Shown in pieces: positions 44,362 to 54,626 of a stretch of DNA of 64,000 nt (position 1 is its first letter; each line of letters starts with the position of its first letter). The stretch is from Pseudomonadota bacterium (GTDB lineage: Bacteria; Pseudomonadota; Gammaproteobacteria; Steroidobacterales; Steroidobacteraceae): NCBI GenBank assembly GCA_021805275.1, contig JAJZFQ010000178.1, positions 62,001-126,000 of the forward strand, given 5' to 3'. The position numbers and the translations under genes are program-made. A model generated the notes under the pieces. The model saw only the letters and a program-made list of their open reading frames with translations, was not told the origin of the DNA and ran no database searches.

Positions 44362-44919
44362 ATGCTCGATGATGTGAAGAACGACGCGCGCGAGCGCATG
44401 ACCAAGTGCGTGCAGAGTTTCCAGGCGGACCTGAAGAAACTGCGTACCGGTCGGGCGCATCCGAGCCTGATCGAACACCTGAAGGTCGATTACTACGGCT
44501 CGGACGTGCCCCTGCAGCAGGTGGCCAGCATCGCCGTGGAGGATGGGCGCACGCTGGTGATCTCCCCGTGGGAGAAGACCGTCGTGCAGGCGATCGAGAA
44601 GGCGATCTTCAAGTCCGACCTCGGCTTGACGCCCATGACCGCCGGGACGGTGATCCGCATTCCGATGCCGCCGCTCACCGAGGAGCGCCGGCGCGAGATC
44701 ACCAAGGTGCTCAAGGCCGACGCGGAGAACGCGCGGGTGGCGGTGCGCAACGTGCGCCGCGACGTGATGAGCGAGGTCAAGGACCTGCTGAAGGAAAAAC
44801 TGATCACGCAGGATGACGAGCGGCGCGCCGAGACGGACATCCAGAAGCTCACCGACAAGCACATCGGGGAGATCGAGCAGCATCTGCTCGCCAAGGAAAA
44901 GGAGATCATGCAGGTCTGA
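44362..44919 (+). CDS. frr: Ribosome recycling factor
   Basis: A 185-residue tRNA-mimicking protein that, with EF-G, splits the post-termination ribosome. Family segments: LRTGRAHPSLIEHLKVDYYG, MPPLTEERRREITKVLKADAENARVAVRNVRRD and DDERRAETDIQKLTDKHI. ATG 44362 gives exactly the common family length; an in-frame GTG at 44356 is less likely. The stop overlaps the uppS ATG by one base. Confidence 0.97.
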   Translation: MLDDVKNDARERMTKCVQSFQADLKKLRTGRAHPSLIEHLKVDYYGSDVPLQQVASIAVEDGRTLVISPWEKTVVQAIEKAIFKSDLGLTPMTAGTVIRIPMPPLTEERRREITKVLKADAENARVAVRNVRRDVMSEVKDLLKEKLITQDDERRAETDIQKLTDKHIGEIEQHLLAKEKEIMQV

Positions 44920-45695
44920 TGGCGCACGCCGTGAGTGAAACAGCCGCGTCCGGCGCATTGCCGCGACACATCGCCATCACCATGGATGGCAATGGGCGCT
45001 GGGCGGCCGCCCGGGGCCTGGCGCGCACGGCGGGGCACAAGGCGGGGCTCGAGCCGGTGCGCCTGTGCGTGCGCGAGTGCGCGCGCCTCGGGATCGAGGC
45101 GCTGACGCTGTTCGCCTTTTCGAGTGAGAACTGGTCGCGGCCGGCCGAGGAGGTTGCGAGCCTGATGGGATTGTTCCTCGAGGCCATCGATCGTGAAGTG
45201 AGCGAGCTCGACCGCCAGGCGGTGCGGCTGCGGATCATCGGCAACCGGCACGCCCTCTCGGTGCGCCTGCAGGCGCGCATTGCCGCCGCCGAGCAGCGCA
45301 CCGCGCACAACGCGGGACTGAAACTGCAGGTGGCGGTGAGCTACGGGGGACGCTGGGACATCGTGCAGGCGGCCCGCGCGCTCGCCACGCAGTGCGCAAG
45401 CGGCGCGCTGGCGGTCGCGGCCATCGACGAGGCGCATTTCGCCGCGGCGCTCGAGCTCGGCACGCTACCGGATCCGGATCTGCTGATCCGCACCGGCGCG
45501 GAGCGGCGCCTGAGCAATTTTCTGCTTTGGAACTTGGCCTACGCGGAGCTGTACTTCAGCGAGCTGCTCTGGCCGGACTTCGACGCCACGGAGTTCGCCC
45601 GGGCGCTCGCCTTCTTCGCCGGTCGGGAGCGGCGCTTCGGGCAGGCCGCCGGCACGAGCGGCGAGGGCGCCGCGGCGCTGAAAGCGGCCCCGTGA
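44919..45695 (+). CDS. uppS: Undecaprenyl diphosphate synthase
   Basis: A 258-residue cis-prenyltransferase that extends farnesyl diphosphate to the C55 carrier used for peptidoglycan and O-antigen. The signature DGNGRWAAARGLARTAGHKAG holds the catalytic Asp and phosphate-binding residues; FAFSSENWSRP and DLLIRTGAERRLSNFLLWNLAYAEL are also diagnostic. It overlaps frr at the start and cdsA at the end by 1 and 4 bases. Confidence 0.97.
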   Translation: MAHAVSETAASGALPRHIAITMDGNGRWAAARGLARTAGHKAGLEPVRLCVRECARLGIEALTLFAFSSENWSRPAEEVASLMGLFLEAIDREVSELDRQAVRLRIIGNRHALSVRLQARIAAAEQRTAHNAGLKLQVAVSYGGRWDIVQAARALATQCASGALAVAAIDEAHFAAALELGTLPDPDLLIRTGAERRLSNFLLWNLAYAELYFSELLWPDFDATEFARALAFFAGRERRFGQAAGTSGEGAAALKAAP

Positions 45696-46504
45696 GCGAC
45701 TCGCTGCGCCAGCGCATCCTCACCGCCGCGGTCCTGATCGTGGTGCTGCTGGCGGTGCTGTTCGCGCTGCCCCCGACCGCCATGCTCGTGCTGCTGAGCG
45801 CCATCGTGTTGTGCGGCGCCTGGGAGTGCTCGGCGCTGTTCGGCCTGCGCCACGCCGCGCTGCGCCTCGGGTACGTGCTGCTGGTCGCAGCGGCCGTGGC
45901 GCTCGCCTGGCGCCTTGCGGGGAGCCGGGCGGGGCTCGAGGGGCTGCTCGGGGCGGCCGCGCTGTGGTGGTTGATCGCGCTGGGGTGGATCGTGCTCGCC
46001 CCGCGCCGGGCGAGCCGACCGGCCGTGGCGCTCGCCGGCCTGTGCGCGCTGGTGCCGGCCTGGATCGCCCTCGCGCGGCTGCGCCTCGCCGGGGCGCGCG
46101 GCGCGGAGTGGGTGCTGTTCTGCCTGGTGCTGGTCTGGGTGGCCGATACCGGGGCGTATTTCGCCGGACGGCGCTTCGGGCGGCGGCGCCTCGCCCCATC
46201 GGTCTCGCCCGGCAAGACCTGGGAGGGGGTGCTCGGCGGGCTGCTGGCCTGCATTCCGGTGGCGGTGGCCGGCGGTTTCTGGTTCAGTGTGCCCCTGGGA
46301 TCGTTTCTGGTGCTGTGCCTGGCGACGGTGGCCGCGTCCATCGTCGGGGATTTGACCGAGAGCCTGCTGAAGCGCTTCGCAGGCGTGAAGGACAGCGGCA
46401 CGCTCGTCCCGGGACACGGAGGGGTCATGGATCGTATCGATAGCCTGACTGCGGCGGCGCCCGTGCTGCTGCTCGGTCTGACGTTTCTGGGAGTCCTGCC
46501 ATGA
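45692..46504 (+). CDS. cdsA: Phosphatidate cytidylyltransferase
   Basis: A 270-residue, multi-spanning inner-membrane enzyme making CDP-diacylglycerol for phospholipid synthesis. The C-terminal family signature is complete: ESLLKRFAGVKDSGTLVPGH followed by GGVMDRIDSL. ADTGAYFAGRRFGRRRLAPSVSPGKTWEG is the other conserved block. GTG 45692 overlaps the uppS stop, and the stop overlaps the dxr ATG. Confidence 0.96.
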   Translation: MSDSLRQRILTAAVLIVVLLAVLFALPPTAMLVLLSAIVLCGAWECSALFGLRHAALRLGYVLLVAAAVALAWRLAGSRAGLEGLLGAAALWWLIALGWIVLAPRRASRPAVALAGLCALVPAWIALARLRLAGARGAEWVLFCLVLVWVADTGAYFAGRRFGRRRLAPSVSPGKTWEGVLGGLLACIPVAVAGGFWFSVPLGSFLVLCLATVAASIVGDLTESLLKRFAGVKDSGTLVPGHGGVMDRIDSLTAAAPVLLLGLTFLGVLP

Positions 46505-47715
46505 TCGGGGTGGTCGTTCTCGGTTCCACCGGCTCGATCGGCGAGAGCACGCTCGATGTGCTCGCGCGCCATGCGGATCGGTTCCGGCTGATCGGTATCG
46601 GGGCGAACCGCAGCGTCGAGAAGCTCGCCGGGCAGATCGAGCGTTACCGCCCGGCCTACGCCGCGCTCGCCGACCCGCTCGCCGCGCAGGCCCTCAAGGA
46701 GCGCCTGGGGGCGCGCTGCGGCGGCACACGGCTGCTCGCCGGGCCCGAGGCCCTCACCGAGCTCGCCACGCTGAGCGAGGTCGAGTGCGTCATGGCCGCC
46801 ATCGTCGGGGCGGCGGGGCTGCCCTCGACGCTGGCCGCCGCGCGCGCCGGTAAGCGGCTGCTGCTGGCGAACAAGGAGTCCTTGGTGATGTCGGGGTCGC
46901 TGCTGATGGAGGCGGTGCGCGCCGGGGGCTCGACGCTGCTGCCGATCGACAGCGAGCACAACGCGATCTTCCAGTGCCTGCCACACGGCTCGATCGCTGG
47001 CAGCGCGCCGGCGGGCGTGCGGCGCGTGCTGCTCACCGCCTCGGGCGGTCCGTTCCGCGACTGGAGCCTCGAGGCGATCGCCGCGGCGAGTCCCGAGGCG
47101 GCTGTGGCTCACCCGAACTGGGTGATGGGCCGCAAGATCTCGGTCGATTCCGCCACGCTCATGAACAAGGGGCTGGAGCTGATCGAGGCGTGCTTCCTGT
47201 TCGGCCTGCCGCCCGATCGCGTCGACATCGTCATCCACCCGCAGAGCATCATCCACTCGCTGGTCGAGTACATCGACGGATCGCTGCTCGCGCAGCTCGG
47301 CTCACCGGACATGCGCACGCCCATCGCCTACGGGCTCGCCTGGCCCGAACGTATGGCCTCGGGCGTGGCGTTTCTCGATCTGGTGCAGACCGCGCGCTTG
47401 GACTTCCGCGCCCCGGACCGGGTGCGCTTCCCGTGCCTGGGAATTGCGCAGGCCGCGGCGCGCGCCGGCGGGCTGGCGCCGGTGAGTCTGAACGCGGCCA
47501 ACGAGGTCGCGGTGCACGCCTTCCTCGCTCGGCGGTTGAACTTTCCAGGGATCGCCTCGGTCATTGAGGAGGTGATCACACGCTCTACCGCGGGGCCAAT
47601 CGGCGGATTGGACGATGTCTTAGCCGCCGATACCGAGGCGCGGAGGCTGGCGCACGAGTGCATCGAGGCACAGGCCCGCTCGGGCGCGACGCTCACCGCA
47701 GGCGCGCGCGCATGA
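46501..47715 (+). CDS. dxr: 1-Deoxy-D-xylulose 5-phosphate reductoisomerase
   Basis: A 404-residue NADPH enzyme of the MEP isoprenoid pathway producing MEP. NADPH loop: LGSTGSIGESTLDVL. Active-site blocks: LANKESLVMSG, PIDSEHNAIFQCLP, LTASGGPFRDW and MGRKISVDSATLMNKGLELIEA. It lies between cdsA and rseP with overlapping ends. The frr-uppS-cdsA-dxr-rseP order is as in Pseudomonas rather than E. coli, where dxr precedes uppS. Confidence 0.97.
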   Translation: MIGVVVLGSTGSIGESTLDVLARHADRFRLIGIGANRSVEKLAGQIERYRPAYAALADPLAAQALKERLGARCGGTRLLAGPEALTELATLSEVECVMAAIVGAAGLPSTLAAARAGKRLLLANKESLVMSGSLLMEAVRAGGSTLLPIDSEHNAIFQCLPHGSIAGSAPAGVRRVLLTASGGPFRDWSLEAIAAASPEAAVAHPNWVMGRKISVDSATLMNKGLELIEACFLFGLPPDRVDIVIHPQSIIHSLVEYIDGSLLAQLGSPDMRTPIAYGLAWPERMASGVAFLDLVQTARLDFRAPDRVRFPCLGIAQAAARAGGLAPVSLNAANEVAVHAFLARRLNFPGIASVIEEVITRSTAGPIGGLDDVLAADTEARRLAHECIEAQARSGATLTAGARA

Positions 47716-49082
47716 CCGCACTGTGGTACCTGCTGTGGTTCGCCGTCGCCGTCAGCCTGCTCGTGACGGTGCATGAGTTCGGCCATTTCTGGGTGGCGCG
47801 CCGGCTCGGCCTGAAGGTGCTGCGCTTCTCGGTTGGATTCGGCAAGCCGCTCCTGTCCTGGCGCGGGCGCGACGGGGTCGAGTACTGGGTGTGCCCGATC
47901 CCCCTCGGCGGCTACGTCAAGATGCTCGATGAGCGCGAGGGACCGGTGCCCGCGGCCGATCTGCCGCGCTCCTTCACGCGCCAGCACCCGCTGAAGCGAG
48001 TGGCGGTGCTGCTCGCCGGCCCGGGATCGAATTTTCTCTTCGCCGTGCTGGTGCTCGGCGCGATGTTCTGGTCGAGCGGTCTGACGCGCTGGCTGCCGGT
48101 CATCGGCGATGTGACCGCAGGCTCCCTCGCCGCGCAGGCCGGGGTGCACTCCGGGGACCGCATCGTGGCAGTCAACGGGGTCGCGGTCGACAGTCAGAGT
48201 GCCGTGCGCATGCGCCTGCTCGAGGTGATGAGCGGAGCGGGCGACGCGCGCCTGACGGTGCGCGGTGGCGAGGGGGCCGAGCGCGTGCTGAACCTCAACG
48301 TGCGCGATCCGGTGCTGCGGCGCAGCCTGACCGGCCCCTCCGGGCCGATGGGCGGGCTCGGGATGCATTTCTGGCTGCCGACCGTGCCGCCGGTGCTGGG
48401 CCGGGTGCTGCCCGGTGGGCCGGCCGCGCGTGCGGGCCTTCGGGCCGGGGACCGCATCGTGGCCATCGGCGGGCGCCCGGTGCACGACTTTCAGGACCTG
48501 GTGGCTGCGGTGAGTCCCCATCCGGGCGCTACGCTCGCGATCACCTACCGACGCGGCGGCCTCGAGCGCACCGTCGAGGTGACGGTGGCCGCCGTGACGG
48601 TGCAGGGCCAGCGCATCGGGCGGATCGAGGCCGAGCAGCCCCCGGTCGAGAACACCCCTGCGGGGATGGTGCGCCACGAACCGCTCGGCCCGCTCTCGGC
48701 GCTGGAATTCGCCGCGCAGCGCATCGGGACGCTGACGGTGCTGCAGGGGCAGCTGCTGTGGCGTATGGTGCTCGGCCGGGTGTCGATCAAGAACCTCGGC
48801 GGGCCGCTCACCATTGCGCAGGAGGCGGGTGAGTCCGCCAGTGCCGGTGCCGGCTCGTTCCTCGGCTTTCTGGTGCTGATCTCGCTGGAGATCGGGTTCC
48901 TCAATCTGCTGCCGATTCCGATTCTCGACGGCGGGCAGGTCGTGTTTCAGCTGGTTGAGTGGGTTAAGGGCGCACCGTTGTCGGAGCGGGCGCAGGTCAT
49001 CGGTCAGCAGGTCGGGATTGCGCTGCTGGTCGTGCTGATGGGAGTGGCGCTGTTCAATGACATCGCGCGCCAGTTCAGCTGA
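47712..49082 (+). CDS. rseP: Site-2 membrane metalloprotease RseP
   Basis: A 456-residue intramembrane zinc protease that cleaves anti-sigma factors such as RseA and clears signal-peptide remnants. The zinc site is HEFGHFWVAR in the first helix, with the third ligand in NLLPIPILDGGQVVF near the C-terminus. Two tandem PDZ domains occupy about residues 110-300 (HSGDRIVAVNGVAV and LRAGDRIVAIGGRPVHDF). ATG 47712 overlaps the dxr stop. Confidence 0.96.
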   Translation: MTALWYLLWFAVAVSLLVTVHEFGHFWVARRLGLKVLRFSVGFGKPLLSWRGRDGVEYWVCPIPLGGYVKMLDEREGPVPAADLPRSFTRQHPLKRVAVLLAGPGSNFLFAVLVLGAMFWSSGLTRWLPVIGDVTAGSLAAQAGVHSGDRIVAVNGVAVDSQSAVRMRLLEVMSGAGDARLTVRGGEGAERVLNLNVRDPVLRRSLTGPSGPMGGLGMHFWLPTVPPVLGRVLPGGPAARAGLRAGDRIVAIGGRPVHDFQDLVAAVSPHPGATLAITYRRGGLERTVEVTVAAVTVQGQRIGRIEAEQPPVENTPAGMVRHEPLGPLSALEFAAQRIGTLTVLQGQLLWRMVLGRVSIKNLGGPLTIAQEAGESASAGAGSFLGFLVLISLEIGFLNLLPIPILDGGQVVFQLVEWVKGAPLSERAQVIGQQVGIALLVVLMGVALFNDIARQFS

Positions 49083-49232
49083 CTGTTGCACAAATTGAAG
49101 TCGGATCGTTGACGAGATCCGCTGTTCTTCGCGCGGCGCTGCCGCAGCGGGGCGCCCGGGGGTTGTAACCGTGATCGATGCAGGTGATTGGGAGCACATG
49201 TTTTGCGACGTGACAGATCGGATGGTTGCCGT

Positions 49233-51704
49233 ATGAAGCGGCGAATTGCGCTCGCCACCGTGGCGCTCGCCGTGCACTCGGCACTCGCGCTCGCGGCTCC
49301 CGCCGCGGGCCCCGTCGCGGCCAGCCCGGCCAACCCGGCCAGCCCGGCGGTGGCGGATTTCACCGTCGGCAACATCAAGGTGGAGGGACTGCAGCGCATC
49401 TCCGAGGGCACGGTATTTAACTACCTGCCGGTCAACATCGGTGACACGCTCGACCCGCGCAAGGTGCGCGAGGCGATCCGTGCGCTGTATGCCACCGGCT
49501 TCTTCCGCGACGTGGAGCTGCGCCGCCAGGGCAACACCCTGATCGTTGTGGTTTCCGAACGGCCCTCGATCGAGAGCTTCCAGATCAAGGGCAACAAGGC
49601 GATCAAGACCAAGGACCTGATGAAGTCCCTGCGCAACGTCGGGCTCGCGCCGGGGAAGATCTTCGACCGCTCGGTGCTGCAGCAGGTGACCGAGTACCTC
49701 ACCGACATGTACTACGGGCGCGGCAAGTACGGGGTGCGCATCGACACCAAGGTGATCCCCGACACCGACAACCGGGTCAAGATCAACATCCAGATCGTCG
49801 AGGGTTCGCGCGCGGTTATCCGCTCGATCAACATCGTCGACGCGACGCGTTTCCCGCAGGAGCGGATCCTCAAGCACTTTCACCTGAAGACGCCCGACTG
49901 GCTGTCCTGGTACAAGGACGACGACCGCTATTCGCGCGCGACGCTCAAGGGCGATCTGGAGCGGCTGCGCGATTTCTACATGGACCGCGGCTACGCGAAC
50001 TTCCAGATCCGCTCCACGCAGGTGCAGATCAGCCCCGACAAGAAGAACATGTACATCACTGTCGCGGTCAAGCAGGGCAGTGTGTTCCGCATCTCCAAGG
50101 TCAATCTCGCCGGCACCTTCACGGTAGTGCCGAAAGCGGAGCTGTGGCCCCTGGTGTTGGTCCACCCCGGGCAGGTGTTCGACCGCGAGCGCATCACCAC
50201 CACGCAGAAATTCATCCAGGATCGACTCGGCGCATACGGTTACGCCTTCGCGAAGGTCGATCCGGTGCCGACCCCGGACCCCAAGACCCACAAGGTCGCG
50301 CTCACCTTCTTCGTCGATCCGGGCGACCGGGTGTATGTGCGCAAGGTCATCTTCACCGGCGAGACCTCGATCAACGACGTGGTGCTGCGGCGCGAGCTGC
50401 GCCAGCTCGAGGGCGGGTGGCTCTCGAATCTCGCGCTCGAGCGCTCGAAGTTCTTCCTGCAGCGCCTGCCGTACGTGAAGAAGGTGAGCTACAGCACCCA
50501 CAAGGTGCAAGGCTCGCCGGACGAGGTCGACGTCGATTACAAGATCAAGCAGGGTCCGGCCGCGCAGCTGTCCGGCGGCCTCGGCTACTCGGCGGCCTAC
50601 AAGCTGATGCTGAACGCGAACTTCGCCGACGCGGACTTTCTCGGCACAGGCAATCGGCTGCAGGTGAACCTCTCCGGTGGCGCGTTCGAGAAGCTCTACA
50701 GCCTGAGCTACACCAATCCGTACATCACCATGAACGGGGTGTCGCAGACGCTTTCGCTGAGCTACAACGACGCGACGCAGTTCGTTTCCTCCTCCTCGAA
50801 CTTCTCCTCCAAGACGATCACCCTGGGGCCGCAGTGGTCCTATCCGATCACGGCGTTCCAGTACCTGTCCTTCGGCGCGGCGTTCGAGGACGCCCAGCTG
50901 CTCACCAGCTCGATCGGCAGCGCCGTGCAGGCGCAGCAGTGGGTGCAGCAGAACGGCAGCGCCTACCACCGCCTGGTGCACGAGGACTACAGCAACAACG
51001 ACTTCATGTTCTACGGCACGGACTACCACGACGTGCAGCTGCTCGCCGGCTGGCAGATCGATGATCGCAACCGCACGCTGTTCGCCGACCGCGGCCAGCG
51101 CGCGGCGCTGAACATCAGCGCCACCATTCCGGGGTCGAGCTCGGTCAAGTACTACGTCGCCAACGCCAGCTACCAGCTGTACGTGCCGGTGTGGCGCCAT
51201 CTGCTGACGCTGTCGTTCCACGAGCGCGCCGATTACGGCAACGGATTCGGCGGCACGACCGGCCTGCCGCCGTACCGGCTGTTCTTCGGGGGCGGACCGG
51301 ACACGGTGCGCGGCTATCGCGAGGACTGGCTCGGGCCGCGTGACCAGTTCGGCAATCCCTACGGCGGCAACTTCGACATCATCAGTCAGAACGAGCTGCT
51401 GCTGCCGATGCCGGCCAAGTGGCGCCAGACCGCCCGGGTCAGCCTGTTCTTAGACATAGGCAACGTGTTCTACACCGGCTCGCGGGTGAAGTTCTTCGAG
51501 CCCGACGGGGTGACCCCGGTGACCTACCACCTGAACGGCTGGGGCGACCTGAAGCGCTCGGTGGGACTGTCGGTGACCTGGCTGTCACCGATGGGCCTGT
51601 TCCGCTTCAGTTACGGCGTGCCCTTGAATTCCCAGCGCTCCACCCTGGATACCTGGGGCGACCAGACCAGCGGCTTCCAGTTCACGGTCGGGCAGGCGTT
51701 TTAG
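49233..51704 (+). CDS. bamA: Outer-membrane protein assembly factor BamA
   Basis: An 823-residue core of the Bam complex, which inserts beta-barrels into the outer membrane. A signal peptide (residues 1-22) and a short Pro/Ala linker precede five POTRA domains, starting FTVGNIKVEGLQRISEGTVFNYLPV. The C-terminal barrel includes the conserved loop-6 motif in FFGGGPDTVRGYRE, and the last residue is Phe (TVGQAF), the outer-membrane signal. ATG 49233 opens the signal peptide. A 150-base gap follows rseP. Confidence 0.97.
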   Translation: MKRRIALATVALAVHSALALAAPAAGPVAASPANPASPAVADFTVGNIKVEGLQRISEGTVFNYLPVNIGDTLDPRKVREAIRALYATGFFRDVELRRQGNTLIVVVSERPSIESFQIKGNKAIKTKDLMKSLRNVGLAPGKIFDRSVLQQVTEYLTDMYYGRGKYGVRIDTKVIPDTDNRVKINIQIVEGSRAVIRSINIVDATRFPQERILKHFHLKTPDWLSWYKDDDRYSRATLKGDLERLRDFYMDRGYANFQIRSTQVQISPDKKNMYITVAVKQGSVFRISKVNLAGTFTVVPKAELWPLVLVHPGQVFDRERITTTQKFIQDRLGAYGYAFAKVDPVPTPDPKTHKVALTFFVDPGDRVYVRKVIFTGETSINDVVLRRELRQLEGGWLSNLALERSKFFLQRLPYVKKVSYSTHKVQGSPDEVDVDYKIKQGPAAQLSGGLGYSAAYKLMLNANFADADFLGTGNRLQVNLSGGAFEKLYSLSYTNPYITMNGVSQTLSLSYNDATQFVSSSSNFSSKTITLGPQWSYPITAFQYLSFGAAFEDAQLLTSSIGSAVQAQQWVQQNGSAYHRLVHEDYSNNDFMFYGTDYHDVQLLAGWQIDDRNRTLFADRGQRAALNISATIPGSSSVKYYVANASYQLYVPVWRHLLTLSFHERADYGNGFGGTTGLPPYRLFFGGGPDTVRGYREDWLGPRDQFGNPYGGNFDIISQNELLLPMPAKWRQTARVSLFLDIGNVFYTGSRVKFFEPDGVTPVTYHLNGWGDLKRSVGLSVTWLSPMGLFRFSYGVPLNSQRSTLDTWGDQTSGFQFTVGQAF

Positions 51705-51750
51705 CGGCACGGGCGCCAGTGCGCCGGTGGTGGTAAGATGGGCCACTCAG

Positions 51751-51771
51751 CCGCCCCTTCGACAGGGGCGG
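51751..51771 (+). other. Hairpin between bamA and the OmpH/Skp gene
   Basis: Perfect 8-bp inverted repeat, CCGCCCCT and AGGGGCGG, with loop TCGAC. It is 47 bases after the bamA stop and before the GAGGTGGG ribosome-binding site of the next gene. It may attenuate transcription or protect the bamA transcript. Confidence 0.4.
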
Positions 51772-51809
51772 GCCTGCATTTACACATAGCCATTTTCGAG
51801 GTGGGTTTC

Positions 51810-52352
51810 GTGAAGCGCTTGAGCAGACGCCTTTCAGTCCTGGGAATCATCGCCTCCGCAGTGCTGGTGACGGGTCTCGCCGTTACGAGCGCCTCGGCCG
51901 CCAGTTTGAAGATCGGTGTGGTCAATTACGGGGTGCTGGTGCAGTCCTCCCCGCAGTACAAGTTGGCCATCGCGGCGCTGCGCTCGGAATTCCTGCCCAA
52001 GCAGCAGCAGCTGCAGGCCGAGGCGAAGAAGCTTCAGGCCAGCCAGGCCAATCTGCAGCGCAACCAGGCCACGATGACCCAGGACCAGGTCGCCCAGGCC
52101 GAACTCGATCTGCGCGAGAAGGTCGAGACGTTCCGTCAGGAGTCGACCAAGGTCCAGCAGGCCCTCGGCACCCGGCGCAACGAGCTGTTCAGCAAGGTGC
52201 AGAAGGCCATCGCGCTCGACGTGCAGCACTACGCCAAGGCGCACGGGTACAACCTGGTCATGATGAACGACGGGGTGATCTACGCCGATGAGCAGATCGA
52301 CCTGACCCCGGCGATCCTGAAGATCCTGCAGGCGGCTCCGGCGGCCAAGTAA
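51810..52352 (+). CDS. skp: Periplasmic chaperone OmpH/Skp
   Basis: A 180-residue exported chaperone that holds unfolded outer-membrane proteins. Signal peptide about 1-31 (VLGIIASAVLVTGLAVTSASA). The mature N-terminus SLKIGVVNYGVLVQSSPQY forms the trimer body. A long Gln/Lys/Glu-rich coiled-coil tentacle runs about residues 65-135. GTG 51810 is preferred over an upstream ATG because GAGGTGGG sits just before it. The bamA-skp-lpxD order is standard. Confidence 0.93.
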   Translation: MKRLSRRLSVLGIIASAVLVTGLAVTSASAASLKIGVVNYGVLVQSSPQYKLAIAALRSEFLPKQQQLQAEAKKLQASQANLQRNQATMTQDQVAQAELDLREKVETFRQESTKVQQALGTRRNELFSKVQKAIALDVQHYAKAHGYNLVMMNDGVIYADEQIDLTPAILKILQAAPAAK

Positions 52353-52364
52353 CCGCGGCGGGCC

Positions 52365-53414
52365 ATGGGCGTCTCGATCGGAGAGCTCGCGGTCCGCTTC
52401 GGCTGTGAGCTAAAGGGCGACCCGCTCGCCATCGTGGAGCGGGTGGCGAGCCTCCTCGAGGCCGACGGGGCGTGCGTCGCCTTCGTCGCCAATCCCCGCT
52501 ACCGCGCCCAACTCGCGGCCACACGGGCGGGGTTGGTGGTGCTCGATGCGGCGAGCGCCGCTGACTGTCCGGTCGCGGCGCTCGTTTCCCCCAATCCCCA
52601 CGCCACGTTCGCGCGGATCGCAACCGTGTTGCATCCGGAGCCGTTCGGCTCCCCGGGCGTGCATCCGAGCGCGGTCGTGGCGAGCAGCGCGCAGATCGAT
52701 CCCAGCGCCCACATCGGGCCGCTCAGCGTGGTCGGGGACGCAGCGGTGGTGGGCGCCCGTGCGTATATCGGACCGCAGTGCCTGCTCGAGGCGGGCGTGC
52801 GGGTCGGGCAGGACGTGCGCCTGGTGGCGCGCGTGACGCTCTGCCGGGGCGTGCTCGTCGGCGAGCGCTCGGTGCTGCAGCCCGGGGCGGTCATCGGCGG
52901 AGACGGCTTCGGCTTCGCCGCGGAGGCGGGTCGCTGGCTGAAGGTGCCGCAGGTCGGCAGCGTGCGCATCGGGGCGGATGTGGAGATCGGCGCCAACACC
53001 ACCGTGGATCGCGGCGCGATCGAGGACACGGTGATCGAGGAGGGCGTCAAACTCGACAACCTCATTCAGATCGGTCACAACGTGCGCATCGGCGCGCACA
53101 GCGCGCTCGCGGCGTGCGTCGGGGTGTCGGGCAGCACCAGCATCGGGCGCGGCTGCATGATCGGCGGACAGGTGGGCATCGGCGGCCACCTCACCATCAG
53201 CGACGGGGTGGTGATCACCGGCTGCACCATGGTCAGCCATTCGATCACGCGACCCGGCGTATACTCCGGCGGCATCCCCTACGAGGAGGCGCACGCGTGG
53301 CGGCGCCTGGTCGGGCGCTTCAAGCGCCTCGAATCCCTGGCCGGGCGACTAAAGGTGCTCGAGCGCCGCGCAACCGATGGTCAGGATCTGGAAGAAGACG
53401 AAGACGATGAGTGA
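52365..53414 (+). CDS. lpxD: UDP-3-O-(3-hydroxyacyl)glucosamine N-acyltransferase LpxD
   Basis: A 349-residue trimeric left-handed beta-helix enzyme adding the second acyl chain in lipid A synthesis. An N-terminal uridine-binding domain covers residues 1-100. Hexapeptide repeats start at [21 protein letters not shown]. The catalytic His is in the [20 protein letters not shown] block. The C-terminal helix is Asp/Glu-rich. Its end overlaps fabZ by 8 bases. Confidence 0.97.
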   Translation: MGVSIGELAVRFGCELKGDPLAIVERVASLLEADGACVAFVANPRYRAQLAATRAGLVVLDAASAADCPVAALVSPNPHATFARIATVLHPEPFGSPGVHPSAVVASSAQIDPSAHIGPLSVVGDAAVVGARAYIGPQCLLEAGVRVGQDVRLVARVTLCRGVLVGERSVLQPGAVIGGDGFGFAAEAGRWLKVPQVGSVRIGADVEIGANTTVDRGAIEDTVIEEGVKLDNLIQIGHNVRIGAHSALAACVGVSGSTSIGRGCMIGGQVGIGGHLTISDGVVITGCTMVSHSITRPGVYSGGIPYEEAHAWRRLVGRFKRLESLAGRLKVLERRATDGQDLEEDEDDE

Positions 53415-53859
53415 CGCGCAACTTGACATCCACGGCATCCTGCGGCTGCTGCCGCACCGTTATCCGTTCATGCTCGTCGACCGCGTGCTCGAGTGGCAGG
53501 CCGGCCAGAGCATCCGTGCGCTGAAGAACGTCACCTACAACGAGCCGTTCTTCCCTGGTCATTTCCCGGCCCGCCCGGTCATGCCCGGGGTGATCATCAT
53601 CGAGGCGCTGGCGCAGACCGCCGGCATCCTGACGTTCCTCAGCGCCGACATCGTGCCGCACGCCGACACGCGCTTTTATTTCGTCGGCATCGACAAGGCG
53701 CGCTTCCGCAAGCCCGTCGAGCCCGGCGATCAGCTTGTGCTCACCGCCACCGTCGAGCGCTGCCTGCGCGGCATCTGGCGTTTCGCGACGCGCGCCGAGG
53801 TCGGTGGCGCCGAGGTCGCGCAGGCGCAGATCATGGTCACGCCGGAGGCCGGCAAGTGA
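53407..53859 (+). CDS. fabZ: 3-Hydroxyacyl-ACP dehydratase FabZ
   Basis: A 150-residue hot-dog enzyme removing water from 3-hydroxyacyl-ACP in fatty acid elongation. [14 protein letters not shown] is the family start, and the catalytic His and Glu are in [29 protein letters not shown] 53407 overlaps lpxD. It draws on the same hydroxyacyl-ACP pool as lpxA and lpxD, which is a plausible reason for the clustering. Confidence 0.97.
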   Translation: MSDAQLDIHGILRLLPHRYPFMLVDRVLEWQAGQSIRALKNVTYNEPFFPGHFPARPVMPGVIIIEALAQTAGILTFLSADIVPHADTRFYFVGIDKARFRKPVEPGDQLVLTATVERCLRGIWRFATRAEVGGAEVAQAQIMVTPEAGK

Positions 53860-54626
53860 TCGATCCGCATGCCATCGTCTCGCCGCGCGCCGAGCTGGCC
53901 GCGGACGTCTCGGTGGGCCCGTTCAGCGTCATCGGAGCGGACGTGCGCATCGGGGCGCGCACGCTGATCGGTCCGCACGTGGTGATCAACGGGCCGACCA
54001 CGATCGGCGCGGACAACCGGGTGTTCCAGTTCGCCTCCCTCGGCGATGCCCCGCAGGACAAGAAGTACAACGGTGAGCCGACCCGGCTCGAGATCGGCGA
54101 CCGCAACGTGTTCCGCGAGAACGTCACGGTCAACCGCGGCACCACGCACGACCGGGGCGTCACCCGCATCGGCGATGACAACCTGTTCATGGCCTACTCG
54201 CACGTCGCGCACGATTGCAATGTGGGCAGCAACGCGGTGTTCGCCAACTGCGCTGCGCTCGGCGGGCACGTGGAGATCGGCGACTGGGTGATCCTCGGCG
54301 GGCTCACCGCCGTGCACCAGTTCACCAAGGTCGGCCCGCACGCCTTTCTCGCCGGCGGGGCGATCGTGACGCGCGACGTGCCGCCCTACGTCATGGTGGC
54401 CGGCAACCCGGCGGTCCCGCACGCGGTCAACACCGAGGGGCTGCGCCGGCGCGGCTTCAGCGCGGCACAGATCCGCAATGTCCGCGACGCCTACCGGATC
54501 GTCTACCGCAGCGAGCTGCGTCTCGTCGAGGCGCTCGAGCGGCTTGAGGCGCGCGGTCCCGAACAGCCCGAAGTGCAGGCGTTCGCCACCTTCATCCGCA
54601 ATTCCGGCCGTAGCATCGTCCGATGA
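53856..54626 (+). CDS. lpxA: UDP-N-acetylglucosamine acyltransferase LpxA
   Basis: A 256-residue left-handed beta-helix enzyme for the first step of lipid A synthesis. It starts [22 protein letters not shown], with the catalytic His in [14 protein letters not shown] and the [26 protein letters not shown] block. The C-terminal helices ([20 protein letters not shown]) are typical. GTG 53856 overlaps the fabZ stop by 4 bases. Confidence 0.97.
   Translation: MIDPHAIVSPRAELAADVSVGPFSVIGADVRIGARTLIGPHVVINGPTTIGADNRVFQFASLGDAPQDKKYNGEPTRLEIGDRNVFRENVTVNRGTTHDRGVTRIGDDNLFMAYSHVAHDCNVGSNAVFANCAALGGHVEIGDWVILGGLTAVHQFTKVGPHAFLAGGAIVTRDVPPYVMVAGNPAVPHAVNTEGLRRRGFSAAQIRNVRDAYRIVYRSELRLVEALERLEARGPEQPEVQAFATFIRNSGRSIVR

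Noticed and set aside
47328..51221. A 1297-codon minus-strand open frame opposite dxr, rseP and bamA
   Set aside because: Three well-supported genes on the plus strand explain this DNA; the frame is open because of codon bias in GC-rich sequence.
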